Source: Prevotella sp.
Lineage (GTDB): Bacteria; Bacteroidota; Bacteroidia; Bacteroidales; Bacteroidaceae
Reading direction: 5' to 3'
DNA length: 64,000 nt
Assembly (NCBI GenBank): GCA_022511075.1
Contig: JAFLSE010000001.1
Coordinates: forward strand, 1-64,000
The translations under genes and the position numbers were made by a program. Of the stretch, positions 16,969 to 27,662 are shown piece by piece (the stretch's first letter is position 1; each line of letters begins with the position of its first letter). The notes beneath the pieces are model-generated. The model worked only from the letters and a program-made list of their open reading frames with translations. It was not told the DNA's origin and did no database searches.

Positions 16969-18621
16969 TCAGCGATAGACATGTCGCGACAAGGCAAAAT
17001 ATACATTCGGGATGTAGCGCAGTTGGTTAGCGTACACGTCTGGGGGGCGTGTGGTCGTCAGTTCGAGTCTGATCATCCCGACACAAGGCGACAAGTGAGT
17101 TTTTTCACTTGCCGCTTTTTCTTTTTCTACGATATAACTTGCTGAAATACTGCGGAATATATGGAATACTTCATTCTCGTTTTCAGTTCGATAACTGCCT
17201 AAATGCTTGTCATACAAGATTCCGTTAGGATAAACAAGATTTTGGAGTTTTTGACGTGTACGGAAATTTGCATCTTGCCACAAAGTACCTAATTTACAAG
17301 ACATTGCAATAACGTCACCTATATATTTCTTTTCGTTAGATAAGTCTTTGTCAGATTCTTTCAATGCCTTATCTATTTGCGTAAGCAAGTCGTTAAGATG
17401 TACAGATGTAGTGTTGTAAATGTCTCTGTCTATCTCGCCCATACCGAAACGTACCTTCAAGGCAGTCAATTTCTTCTCCGTTTCACTCTTGTTCTTTAGC
17501 AATAGCGTTCTCGTGGCACTCCTTTCTTGGTTATACTCCCTAAAGACTTTGTGTAGCACTTTAGTCAATATGGGAATAAGTGGCTTGGGGATACTGTATG
17601 TGTTCAATAACGCAGTATATTGCTGGTGCATTTTTTCTGTGCTGTGATTACTCTTGCAACCTGTCTTATTGCATTTATAGTAATCTTTTCCTTTGCTTTT
17701 CACTGTGTATCCAGTCAGATACCCACCACAATCAGAGCATCGCACATGGCGTTTGAGAGGAAACGGTTCTGTTTCCTCCTTATGCTCATAACCAGTATGT
17801 GTAATGTCTTGAATCTTGTTGAAGGTAGCCTCGTCAATGAGTTTTTCTTGTTTTCCCTCAATGATTTCATCACCTAACAGACTATGTATAATCTTTCCAC
17901 AATAGAACGGATTATGCAGTATGCTGTTTAGATGCTTGCGATTGATTTTCAATCCCTCTAACGCCAAACGCTCGACTATCTCAATGTTTCGCATTCCCTC
18001 GTTTGCCTTCCACAAGAAGGCTTTCTTCAAGATACGTCCCGTATCATTAACGGTCAGGACGTGGCTTTTACCTACCTTCTTGTGGTCATATCCTAATGGT
18101 GGTTTACCGTACCATTCACCTCGTAGTAAGCACTCTGTCATTCCAGTAACAGCCTTGTCACGCCTGAGGCTGTTCTCGAACTGGTTGAACAAGAACAAAA
18201 TATTCTCCATAAACTCACCAGCACAACTATCTGGGTCTGTTGGCTGAGTAGCACTGATAACATAGACACCTTTTGACTTCAAATAGGCTTTTGTCATTAT
18301 TGCCTCATATCCAGCTCGACTAAAACGGTCAAATGAATACACGAGAATGATGTTGATGTCTCGGTCTGCTGCTACCTCGGCAATCATTTTGCGGTATAGT
18401 TGCCCCTCCGTCTTTGCACTTTCGTGCGTACCTCCGTAGTGCTTCTTGATAGTGATGCCGTGATTGGCTGCATACTCTCTACAGATGCGCTCTTGCGTTT
18501 CAAGGCTGCAATTATTTTCCTCTTGTCGCTCTGTTGACACCCTCGTCCATAGGGCAGCGACTTTGTTCTCCAACTCGGAGAATTTGGCGACTTTCTGCGC
18601 CTTAACTTTCTTCCTTATCAT
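16969..18621 (-). CDS. Large serine recombinase (element integrase)
   Basis: A 550-residue protein. The N-terminal resolvase domain has the catalytic serine S29 in WTRVSTERQEE, plus YSFDRFSRAGYEA. A recombinase domain (GKPPLGYDHKK ... LNSILHNPFYCGKIIH) follows, then a zinc ribbon (CSDCGGYL ... CNKTGCKSN) and a coiled-coil motif region around residues 380-420. It integrates or excises DNA without long homology. The last 50 or so residues are encoded by the tRNA-Pro gene and its terminator read antisense (GMIRLELTTTRPPDVYANQL), so the tail looks host-derived and was probably created by integration. The natural end is likely near residue 495-500. Confidence 0.9.
   Translation of the reverse strand: MIRKKVKAQKVAKFSELENKVAALWTRVSTERQEENNCSLETQERICREYAANHGITIKKHYGGTHESAKTEGQLYRKMIAEVAADRDINIILVYSFDRFSRAGYEAIMTKAYLKSKGVYVISATQPTDPDSCAGEFMENILFLFNQFENSLRRDKAVTGMTECLLRGEWYGKPPLGYDHKKVGKSHVLTVNDTGRILKKAFLWKANEGMRNIEIVERLALEGLKINRKHLNSILHNPFYCGKIIHSLLGDEIIEGKQEKLIDEATFNKIQDITHTGYEHKEETEPFPLKRHVRCSDCGGYLTGYTVKSKGKDYYKCNKTGCKSNHSTEKMHQQYTALLNTYSIPKPLIPILTKVLHKVFREYNQERSATRTLLLKNKSETEKKLTALKVRFGMGEIDRDIYNTTSVHLNDLLTQIDKALKESDKDLSNEKKYIGDVIAMSCKLGTLWQDANFRTRQKLQNLVYPNGILYDKHLGSYRTENENEVFHIFRSISASYIVEKEKAASEKTHLSPCVGMIRLELTTTRPPDVYANQLRYIPNVYFALSRHVYR
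17008..17081 (+). tRNA. tRNA-Pro(GGG)
   Basis: The acceptor arms CGGGATG (17008-17014) and CATCCCG (17074-17080) pair fully. The anticodon stem is CACGT/GCGTG, and the seven-base loop CTGGGGG gives anticodon GGG. The T loop is TTCGAGT, and the CCA end is not encoded. A complete promoter lies upstream and a hairpin terminator downstream. The coding frame of the adjacent serine recombinase runs antisense through the whole gene, which marks this as the attachment region of the neighbouring element. Confidence 0.93.
17087..17126 (+). terminator. Terminator of tRNA-Pro
   Basis: CAAGTGA (17092-17098) pairs with TCACTTG (17105-17111), extended by GCG/CGC beyond one mismatch, and is followed by a T-rich run from 17116. 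It overlaps the 3' end of the recombinase frame on the other strand. Confidence 0.8.
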
Positions 18622-18757
18622 AAGCTATATTAAATTTATATGTTATTTTACCTAAAGTATAAAAGAACTCTAATACTTTCTTTTGTTCTTCCAACTTTGT
18701 CACTCCTATTTGATTGAAGTCTTTTTCGTAATTTATTGTTTCCTCATCTGAAAACAT
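18602..18757 (-). CDS. Small hypothetical protein preceding the recombinase
   Basis: Started at MFSDEETINYEKDF it has 51 charged residues; a start at 18787 would add 10. It overlaps the recombinase start by 20 bases, and both lie behind a good promoter at 18875-18906. I recognise no family. It may be a real small gene, or a leader that couples translation to the recombinase. Confidence 0.45.
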   Translation of the reverse strand: MFSDEETINYEKDFNQIGVTKLEEQKKVLEFFYTLGKITYKFNIAYDKEES

Positions 18758-18874
18758 TATATTTTTGGTTTTTACCGTGTGCCACAAAGGACACTTATTT
18801 TACTGCCCACGATAGGGCTGGAGGGCTTTCACCTCCTCTCTTTTTGAGTGATTTGCAAATCTGAACGTTCATTG

Positions 18875-18906
18875 CAAAGATATGGAAAAAGTTTTAAAAT
18901 TCCAAA
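18875..18906 (-). promoter_or_regulatory. Promoter for the small protein and large serine recombinase
   Basis: On the minus strand TTTG (18906-18903) and TATCTTTG (18882-18875) are 20 bases apart. The leader of about 110 bases to the first start is G/C-rich and contains a GAGGAGG-like stretch and short inverted repeats. Confidence 0.7.
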
Positions 18907-18922
18907 TAATTGTGAATAAATT

Positions 18923-19543
18923 TTAAATCAACGCTTGACATTTTCTTATTGTGTTAATGCTCGTGTGCGTAATCTTACTGATATTGCGGAGGCTGATACC
19001 CTTGCGCAGTAGACGTATTTCCTCGGCATACTGCTCACGCATATCAGTCTCACTCTTGCGGTAGCCCTCTTTACGCCCTACCTTGCCACCATTTGCACGA
19101 TAGTTATTGTAGCCACTTTCCACACGCTCACGGATAGTCTTGCGCTCCATACGCGCAACCTCTGCCAATATGGTAATGAGGAACTGAGACATAGGATTTA
19201 CCTTGCCGTCTTCTGTAAGTGTCTCTATACCGTAGTTTTGTATGTATAGGCTGATACCTAACTTGTTGAACCGCTCGATAACTTCCAATACTTGCAGAGT
19301 GTCACGTCCGAGGCGGCTCAATTCCGTTACTATCACCTTATTAATATGATGGGCTTGTACATACTCAACCAATCTTGTAAGTTCCTTGCGTTCTGTGTTT
19401 TTCTTTGCTCCACTCACCTTTTCACAAAAAGTAGCCTCAACCGTCCACTCATTGCGCACTGCGAGGGCGGTCAGTTCATTCACTTGGCGTTCGTAGTCTT
19501 GAATGCTTGTCGAAACTCTTGCGAAGATAGCTACCTTTTTCAT
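18923..19543 (-). CDS. Small serine resolvase/invertase
   Basis: A 206-residue protein of the resolvase/invertase class. S11 in MKKVAIFARVST is the expected nucleophile, and the conserved VTELSRLGRDTLQVLEVIE, ISLYIQNYGIET and ARMERKTIRERVESGY blocks follow. The C-terminal helix-turn-helix is ISLRNISKITHTSINTIRKC. It is complete and separate from the large recombinase. It could resolve element dimers or invert a DNA segment, but I see no clear pair of inverted crossover sites. A palindromic operator-like site lies just upstream. Confidence 0.9.
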   Translation of the reverse strand: MKKVAIFARVSTSIQDYERQVNELTALAVRNEWTVEATFCEKVSGAKKNTERKELTRLVEYVQAHHINKVIVTELSRLGRDTLQVLEVIERFNKLGISLYIQNYGIETLTEDGKVNPMSQFLITILAEVARMERKTIRERVESGYNNYRANGGKVGRKEGYRKSETDMREQYAEEIRLLRKGISLRNISKITHTSINTIRKCQALI

Positions 19544-19597
19544 TTTTCTTTTCTTTTCTTTTAGTTTTTGATATTGATGTTATCTTTTGTATTGTAT

Positions 19598-19659
19598 ACT
19601 TGATTTTAATATCAAGTATTTCCAATGCAAAGATATATAAAATAATTGATACTTCCAAG
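19598..19659 (-). promoter_or_regulatory. Promoter and palindromic operator of the resolvase
   Basis: On the minus strand TATCTTTG (19635-19628) is a -7 element, and a TTGG at 19658-19655 sits where a -33 is expected. Just downstream ATACTTGAT (19598-19606) and ATCAAGTAT (19613-19621) form a perfect 9-base inverted repeat with a 6-base spacer. It would cover the transcription start, so it is a good operator candidate for the XRE protein or for the resolvase itself. Confidence 0.6.
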
Positions 19660-19696
19660 TGTTTCTTGATGTTTTTTTTAATTTTCCGTGATTTTC

Positions 19697-19727
19697 TTGC
19701 ATTTTTCGACAATTATCACTAATTTTG
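19697..19727 (+). promoter_or_regulatory. Promoter of the XRE regulator
   Basis: TAATTTTG (19720-19727) is a -7 element, with TTG at 19697-19699 at 20-base spacing. The start codon at 19743 leaves a leader of only about 10 bases, so translation may be nearly leaderless. Confidence 0.5.
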
Positions 19728-19742
19728 CACAAAAAATAGAAA

Positions 19743-20057
19743 ATGGAGAACATATTATCGCAGAATGTGAGACGTATCTGCAAAGAACGCAAGATTCAAC
19801 TGAAAGAGCTTGCCTGGAGAATGGGTGTTGACCCTGCAGCCTTAACTCGTGCCTTGTCTGGTAATGCCCGACTTGACACGATGCAGAAAATGGCAACGTC
19901 TTTAGGTGTATCACTGAAAAGTCTGTTTGAGCCAATAGACGATGTGGAGGGATTTATAAGAATAGGGAAACAAGTCTATCAGTTCAATAGCAGAGCAGAA
20001 CTTGAACAGATTTTAACAAATAATTCCGAAAAATCTTTGTTGTATAAGGAAAAATAA
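19743..20057 (+). CDS. XRE-family transcription regulator
   Basis: A 104-residue protein whose first 65 residues form a Cro/CI-type helix-turn-helix: NVRRICKERKIQLKELAWRM, then GVDPAALTRALSGNARLDTM and MATSLGVSLKSLFE. A short C-terminal tail follows without a known domain. It is transcribed divergently from the resolvase, with a perfect palindrome in the shared space, so it likely controls recombinase expression of the element and its own. A downstream promoter lies inside its last codons. Confidence 0.85.
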   Translation: MENILSQNVRRICKERKIQLKELAWRMGVDPAALTRALSGNARLDTMQKMATSLGVSLKSLFEPIDDVEGFIRIGKQVYQFNSRAELEQILTNNSEKSLLYKEK

Positions 20058-20066
20058 CTACCTTTG
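20036..20066 (+). promoter_or_regulatory. Promoter for the structured RNA and lipoprotein
   Basis: TTTG (20036-20039) and TACCTTTG (20059-20066) are 19 bases apart, a strong consensus match placed at the very end of the XRE gene. Transcription from about 20073 would include the long hairpin and the lipoprotein gene. Confidence 0.75.
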
Positions 20067-20133
20067 CGATAAATTAAAGTGATTTGCCTATGATATAAAA
20101 CTGATAAAAGACATATAGAAATTGAAGCGTCTG

Positions 20134-20266
20134 CTTAATTCTGTGATTCTGAAACTTCGACACTTTCAAAAATCACTCATCGGAATAAAGTTGATGCTCA
20201 CGCTTCGGCGTGGGCTTTGTTCCATATTTGAGTGATAGGTAGTCGAAGACCTCAGAATCAGATAAG
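20134..20266 (+). ncRNA. Long near-palindromic structured RNA with a UUCG loop
   Basis: One extended hairpin is built from successive pairing blocks. CTTA pairs with TAAG (20134/20263), and TGATTCTGA (20144-20152) with TCAGAATCA (20252-20260). CTTCGAC (20155-20161) pairs with GTCGAAG (20242-20248), and ATCACTCA (20172-20179) with TGAGTGAT (20229-20236). GGAATAAAG (20182-20190) pairs with CTTTGTTCC (20215-20223), and GCTCACGC (20196-20203) with GCGTGGGC (20208-20215), closing a TTCG loop. GU pairs fit an RNA rather than a purely DNA palindrome. It lies between a strong promoter and the lipoprotein, so it is a leader element or a separate small RNA; it could also act as single-stranded DNA in element transfer. 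I do not recognise a family. Confidence 0.65.
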
Positions 20267-20351
20267 CGAAATAGTCCACGTTTTCTTTTTCTGTCTCCCT
20301 TAGACCCTTGGACTGACATTTATAACAAAAATCAAATTAAGACAAAGAACA

Positions 20352-20738
20352 ATGAAAAAAATTTATTCAATGATGATGATGCTGTTAATGATGGTTGCAG
20401 CATTGAGTTTCACCGCTTGCAGTAGTGATGATGACGATAACGAGACTTCTGATGTCTCAATCTGTGGCACATGGAAATGTGTGTCTGCAAATTATGGTCA
20501 GTGGGATAACCCAGATGGCACTAAAGAGGGTGATATACTTTATATGAACGAAGACCACACATATAAAATTGTTGGCAGTAACAATGAAACTGGAACTTGG
20601 ACTTTAAACGGTAATAAACTTATGTGCGATGTATCTGGTGGTATTCCTTGGACTTACACTGTAACCCAACTTACTGCATCAACTTTATCGTTTACGGCAG
20701 ATGGATTTGGTATAAGTTTGTCATTTAAGAGGCAATAA
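20352..20738 (+). CDS. Lipocalin-like lipoprotein
   Basis: A 128-residue protein with a lipoprotein signal (MKKIYSMMMMLLMMVAALSFTAC) and an acidic SSDDDDNE linker after the cysteine. A small beta-barrel follows (ICGTWKCVSANYG ... YKIVGSNNETGTWTLNGNKLMC), as in the Bacteroidetes Lipocalin_4-type family. It is probably exported to the outer membrane. The acidic stretch right after the lipidated cysteine is typical of a surface-export signal in this phylum. It looks like cargo of the integrated element; its ligand is unknown. It ends in a strong terminator. Confidence 0.85.
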   Translation: MKKIYSMMMMLLMMVAALSFTACSSDDDDNETSDVSICGTWKCVSANYGQWDNPDGTKEGDILYMNEDHTYKIVGSNNETGTWTLNGNKLMCDVSGGIPWTYTVTQLTASTLSFTADGFGISLSFKRQ

Positions 20739-20788
20739 GTTTCTCTCCTATAAAAGAAAAACCTTTTATATTAGACTAATACAAAAAG

Positions 20789-20834
20789 AATGTATCAATG
20801 TAGTTGAATTAAAGATTACATTGATACATTTTTA
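20789..20834. terminator. Bidirectional hairpin terminator
   Basis: AATGTATCAATGTA (20789-20802) pairs perfectly over 14 bases with TACATTGATACATT (20817-20830), with a 14-base loop and a T run after it. It lies between the lipoprotein and the convergent replication gene and can stop both. Confidence 0.85.
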
Positions 20835-20911
20835 AATTGACACATTATCCCTTATAAATAAGAGTGTATAGATATATTTCAGTGCCTCAGATAGAGGTGG
20901 TTGTTATATAC

Positions 20912-21802
20912 CTACGAGCGACCGAGTATGTGCACCCAACTAACATCGGTCTTGCTGCTCTGAAAGCGTATCACGTTGCCTAAAAAATGAAAGAACATAT
21001 CTTCGAGGATAGCCTCATCAAATATTATCATAGATGTATAGTCGATGCTTCTACGCTCCACATAGTTTTTGATGTCCTCTGCATTGAGGTGTACCTCTGT
21101 ACGATATAGACGTTTAGGATTGCCGTAGTACTCCATAATGTACTGCTTATCCGAGGCATTGCTAATCTCTGCCGCTTTATCATAAATAAGTACCGTTATT
21201 CCCTTGCTTTTGTCCTTGATAGCATTACGTTGCTTGATGTTTACGGTAAGGTATTTGTTTTGGTTATCAAGGCTTCCGCTTGTCGTGTATGTCAGTTCTG
21301 GTCTATCCTCACCTCGGTCTGTGACGCGCTTGCCATTCAATATAGTAGTCACGTCCTTATTATGGGCGTATGACTTGATAAGTCGGCTGATGTTGAAAGG
21401 TGTGTCAAGGCAAAGGTCAAGAGTTGTAACGTTATGGAATGCCAGACCCAGTTTTTGCCCTATATCCGTCAGAAGTTGAGTGTTCTCGGTGTATAGGGTT
21501 TCGTTGTTGAGGCTTATCCATACCTTACGCAGTCCGTTTGTGTGAGTGTTGCTCTTATCATTACCTCGCGTAATGTTAAATTTCAAATAGCCCCAATCAA
21601 TATTATGCGTGTCGTTCTGTATCCTTATGGCATAGACATTATCAAAATATCTGCCGTCAATGCGATATAATCTGTAGTTGTCTACATCAAGCCACTCTCC
21701 AAAGTTTAGGTTATTCAGTTGGTCATAATAATAGGTATTAACAACCTCGTAACATAAGGTTAAGGCATCTATCTGAATAGGTCTCTTACATACTCGTTTC
21801 AT
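20912..21802 (-). CDS. Probable replication initiation protein of the element
   Basis: A 296-residue protein when started at MKRVCKRPIQIDALTLCYEV; a longer frame to 21952 reads through the upstream gene. Features include an N-terminal strand-rich part (YRLYRIDGRYFDNVYAIRIQ), LDLCLDTPFNISRLIKSY, and LIYDKAAEISNASDKQYIMEYYGNPKRLYRTEVHLNAEDI, which looks like the Rep_trans/phage replication initiator families of Bacteroidetes plasmids and small phages (YxK plus RxExH-like). I infer a rolling-circle-type initiator; no full HUH motif is visible, so this is not certain. It starts inside the end of the NUMOD3-like gene. Confidence 0.6.
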   Translation of the reverse strand: MKRVCKRPIQIDALTLCYEVVNTYYYDQLNNLNFGEWLDVDNYRLYRIDGRYFDNVYAIRIQNDTHNIDWGYLKFNITRGNDKSNTHTNGLRKVWISLNNETLYTENTQLLTDIGQKLGLAFHNVTTLDLCLDTPFNISRLIKSYAHNKDVTTILNGKRVTDRGEDRPELTYTTSGSLDNQNKYLTVNIKQRNAIKDKSKGITVLIYDKAAEISNASDKQYIMEYYGNPKRLYRTEVHLNAEDIKNYVERRSIDYTSMIIFDEAILEDMFFHFLGNVIRFQSSKTDVSWVHILGRS

Positions 21803-21977
21803 TCTTTTGGTTATTACTCTCGTTATTTTCTGTTGGGCGATATGGTATCTTTGCCCAATACTGACGCATTGCGTCACTGATGGCTTGCTTATGGCTGTCA
21901 CTGAATGTGCGACCTCGCAAACTCTGTGAGATACGTTTCTTGGTATCGTCACACAAATTTCTGTATTGTCTTTTCAT
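21786..21977 (-). CDS. Small NUMOD3-like DNA-binding protein
   Basis: A 63-residue protein started at MKRQYRNLCDDTKKR. RISQSLRGRTFSDSHKQAISDAMRQYW matches the NUMOD3-type DNA-binding motif pattern (I..sl.Gr..s..hk..is.a...yw), best known from homing endonucleases. It overlaps the start of the replication gene by 17 bases in another frame, so the two are probably translationally coupled. Such small proteins often precede replication genes in Bacteroidetes small elements. The function is unproven; the upstream extension to 22085 is low-complexity and rejected. Confidence 0.6.
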   Translation of the reverse strand: MKRQYRNLCDDTKKRISQSLRGRTFSDSHKQAISDAMRQYWAKIPYRPTENNESNNQKNETSM

Positions 21978-22269
21978 AATTAGTAATATTAGCTTATTAG
22001 TTTTATTATAAATAGTAGGTTTATAAGAAAAAGAAGAAATAATAAAGAAGAAAAAGAAAATTTTTTTGCAGAATTTTATAGACAAAACGGTTTTAAGCCT
22101 ATCATTCAGTAAGAATGATAAACTGTGTCAAGGAAACATAGACACATACCCCATTAGATAGAGGCGTTTCCCTTGTCTGTGACAATTTACTTTTTACTAT
22201 ACGTGAACAGCTGCAAGCATAAAGTTTACGATTTTGTCGAAATCATCAATGAACTTAATGTTCGATATT
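21978..22269. other. Gene-free element end with a complex inverted repeat (candidate origin)
   Basis: A purine-rich tract (about 22027-22061) lies in front of the NUMOD3 gene. TGTGTC (22124-22129) and GACACA (22141-22146) form a short hairpin, nested in a larger one made by CAAGGAAAC (22129-22137) and GTTTCCCTTG (22166-22175). This sits directly upstream of the replication genes, the usual place for a replication or transfer origin. No coding frame is credible here. Confidence 0.4.
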
Positions 22270-22286
22270 TCGTCAGTGATGCCGAC

Positions 22287-22334
22287 AAAAGGAAAGAGCT
22301 TGTAACCTATTGGTTTACAAGCTCTTTCCTTTTT
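22287..22334. terminator. Strong hairpin terminator after beta-galactosidase
   Basis: An AAGGAAAGAGCTTGTAA arm pairs with its complement ending at about 22334 across a TATT loop, with about 18 paired bases and a T run on either side. It ends the minus-strand beta-galactosidase transcript and could originally have been the tRNA terminator at this junction. Confidence 0.8.
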
Positions 22335-22379
22335 CATGTCGATTGTTACATATCTTAATTTGTACAGTAAAGATATCTT

Positions 22380-25535
<3,156 letters not shown>

Positions 25536-25567
25536 TTATTCGTTATTCATAATTATAATATCTTTTG

Positions 25568-25598
25568 CAAAGATATACTAAATTAAAAGGAGTACAAA
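25568..25598 (-). promoter_or_regulatory. Promoter of beta-galactosidase
   Basis: On the minus strand TTTG (25598-25595) and TATCTTTG (25575-25568) are separated by 19 bases, a full match to the phylum consensus. The start codon is about 45 bases downstream. Confidence 0.8.
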
Positions 25599-25707
25599 AT
25601 AAATTAACTTTATTTATTTTTATTCCAATATATTAGGAATATGTTTAATGAATGATATTTTTCCCACTTTTCCACCAATTTATATTGGAGATATCAGAAA
25701 AAATAAT

Positions 25708-25715
25708 TACCTTTG
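25708..25715 (+). promoter_or_regulatory. -7 element of the dxs promoter
   Basis: TACCTTTG fits TAnnTTTG, and a weak TTGG at 25685-25688 lies at roughly the right distance for a -33. This places the transcript start near 25722 and rules out the TTG at 25713 as start codon of dxs. Confidence 0.65.
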
Positions 25716-25742
25716 CAACCTGTTTATATATGCAGAAATAGA

Positions 25743-27650
25743 GTGGAAATAGATAAAAACAGCCTTTTAGGCGATATAAACTTTCCGGCAGACCTGCGCA
25801 AGCTGAGCGTTGACCAGTTGCCGCAACTCTGCAAGGAGCTTCGAGCCGACATAATAAAGGAACTGTCGGTAAACCCGGGACACTTTGCGTCGAGCCTCGG
25901 CGCAATAGAAATAACGGTAGCGTTGCACTATGTCTACAACACGCCCGAAGACCGCATTGTGTGGGACGTAGGGCATCAGGCATACGGACACAAGATACTT
26001 ACAGGGCGCAAGGATAGATTCTACACCAACCGTAAACTGCACGGCATCAAGCCGTTCCCCTCGCCGCTTGAAAGCGAATACGACTCGTTTATATGCGGAC
26101 ACGCAAGCAATTCGATATCAGTGGCATTAGGAATGGCAGTGGCAGAGAAGCAATCGGGCAGCAACCGCAAGGTAGTGGCAGTGATAGGCGACGGCTCGAT
26201 GAGCGGCGGACTTGCCTTTGAGGGGCTCAACAATGCTTCGAGCATGCCCAACGACATGCTGATAATATTGAACGACAACAACATGTCGATAGACCAGAGC
26301 GTGGGCGGCATCAAGCAATACCTGCTGAAGATGAACACCAACAAGACCTACAATGCAGTGAGGTTTAAGGTGTCGCAATGGCTGCAGAACATGGGTATGC
26401 TCGAAGACGACCGCAAGCACGGAATAATGCGACTGAGCAATGCAGTAAAATCTGCCATCAGCCATCAGCAGAACATCTTCGAAGGCATGAACATAAGGTA
26501 CTTCGGACCTTTCGATGGGCACAACATTAAGGAACTTGTACGCATTCTGCAACAACTAAAAGACATGAAAGGTCCGCGCCTGCTTCACCTGCACACCGTA
26601 AAAGGCAAGGGCTATGAACCTGCCGAGAAAGCAGCAACGATATGGCATGCCCCAGGAAAGTTCGACCCCGAAACGGGCAAGCGCATAATAGAGGGAGGCA
26701 ACAACGAGCCTGCAAAATACCAAGAGGTTTTCGGACACACGCTGCTTGAACTGGCACGAATGAATCCGCGCATAGTAGGCGTTACGCCTGCCATGCCCAC
26801 AGGATGCTCAATGAACATAATGATGGAGGAGATGCCGGAGCGCACTTTCGACGTGGGCATTGCCGAAGGACACGCAGTGACATTTTCGGGAGGTATGGCA
26901 AAGGAAGGGCTAATACCTTTCTGCAACATATACAGTGCATTTGCCCAACGAGCCTACGACAACATAATACACGACATGGCTATGCTGAAACTGCCGGTGG
27001 TATTATGTCTCGACCGTGCAGGAATAGTGGGCGAAGACGGCTCTACGCACCATGGGGCATTTGACATCGTATCGCTGCGTGCCGTTCCCAACCTGACGAT
27101 ATCGTCGCCAATGGACGCACACGAACTGCGCAAACTGATGTACACGGCACAGTTGCCGGGCAAAGGCTCTTTCGTTATACGATATCCACGCGGCGGAGGC
27201 ATACCTTTGGACTGGTACTGTCCATTCGAAGAGATAGAGATTGGCACGGGCAGGAAACTGAAAGACGGCAAGGACACAGCCATTCTGACGGTAGGCCCGA
27301 TAGGCAACGATGCAGCAAAGGCGATAGAGGAAGCAGAAGCCGAAAGACCGGGAACGAGCATTGCCCACTACGACATGCGTTTTATAAAGCCGCTCGACGA
27401 GAGCCTTCTGCACGAGATAGGAAAGAAATTTGCACGCATAATGACAGTGGAGAACGGTGTGCGTAACGGAGGCTTCGGCTCGGCAGTACTTGAGTGGCTG
27501 CAAGACCACGGCTACAACACTCGCGTAACAAGGTTAGGCATGCCCGACGAGTTCGTGGAGCACGGCACTGTGGCTGAGTTGCACAAGATTGTGGGAATAG
27601 ACAAGGACAACACAAAACGGCGCGTACTGGAACTGTGCGACGCACAATAA
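25743..27650 (+). CDS. dxs: 1-deoxy-D-xylulose-5-phosphate synthase
   Basis: I choose the GTG at 25743, giving 635 residues ([15 protein letters not shown] ...), because earlier starts lie inside the promoter. The enzyme condenses pyruvate and glyceraldehyde 3-phosphate with thiamine diphosphate, the first step of the non-mevalonate isoprenoid pathway. Seen are [16 protein letters not shown], the thiamine-diphosphate motif GDGSMSGG ... NDNNMSI, the pyrimidine-domain [12 protein letters not shown] and a transketolase C-terminal domain. It is followed after 12 bases by trkA on the same strand; the pair looks co-transcribed without an obvious functional link. Confidence 0.95.
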   Translation: MEIDKNSLLGDINFPADLRKLSVDQLPQLCKELRADIIKELSVNPGHFASSLGAIEITVALHYVYNTPEDRIVWDVGHQAYGHKILTGRKDRFYTNRKLHGIKPFPSPLESEYDSFICGHASNSISVALGMAVAEKQSGSNRKVVAVIGDGSMSGGLAFEGLNNASSMPNDMLIILNDNNMSIDQSVGGIKQYLLKMNTNKTYNAVRFKVSQWLQNMGMLEDDRKHGIMRLSNAVKSAISHQQNIFEGMNIRYFGPFDGHNIKELVRILQQLKDMKGPRLLHLHTVKGKGYEPAEKAATIWHAPGKFDPETGKRIIEGGNNEPAKYQEVFGHTLLELARMNPRIVGVTPAMPTGCSMNIMMEEMPERTFDVGIAEGHAVTFSGGMAKEGLIPFCNIYSAFAQRAYDNIIHDMAMLKLPVVLCLDRAGIVGEDGSTHHGAFDIVSLRAVPNLTISSPMDAHELRKLMYTAQLPGKGSFVIRYPRGGGIPLDWYCPFEEIEIGTGRKLKDGKDTAILTVGPIGNDAAKAIEEAEAERPGTSIAHYDMRFIKPLDESLLHEIGKKFARIMTVENGVRNGGFGSAVLEWLQDHGYNTRVTRLGMPDEFVEHGTVAELHKIVGIDKDNTKRRVLELCDAQ

Positions 27651-27662
27651 CGACAAACTACA

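Larger units (their letters stand above)
17088..22290. mobile_element. Small integrated element beside tRNA-Pro
   Basis: The segment between tRNA-Pro and the beta-galactosidase gene holds two serine recombinases, an XRE regulator, a structured palindrome, a lipoprotein, a NUMOD3-like protein and a probable replication initiator. The left edge abuts the tRNA 3' end. For the right edge, TCGTCAGT (22270-22277) followed by CCGACAAAAGG (22282-22292) echoes TCGTCAGT (17055-17062) and CCGACACAAGG (17078-17088) of the tRNA and its flank, as expected of a degenerate attachment duplicate. There are no conjugation or phage structural genes, so this is a small integrative or mobilizable replicon. The boundaries are approximate. 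Confidence 0.65.

Noticed and set aside
18923..19543. Invertase acting on a nearby invertible promoter
   Set aside because: No pair of long inverted crossover sites was found around it; the 19598-19621 palindrome is too short and sits at its own promoter.
21803..21952. Longer N-terminus of the replication protein
   Set aside because: The extra 50 codons lie in the NUMOD3-like gene in another frame, and MKRVCKRPIQ gives a clean start.
22027..22061. Purine-rich tract as an insertion sequence end or CRISPR repeat
   Set aside because: No repeated units of even length and no transposase nearby; it is a simple low-complexity tract.
25713..25742. TTG start of dxs
   Set aside because: It lies in the -7 promoter element TACCTTTG; the GTG at 25743 fits the family N-terminus.
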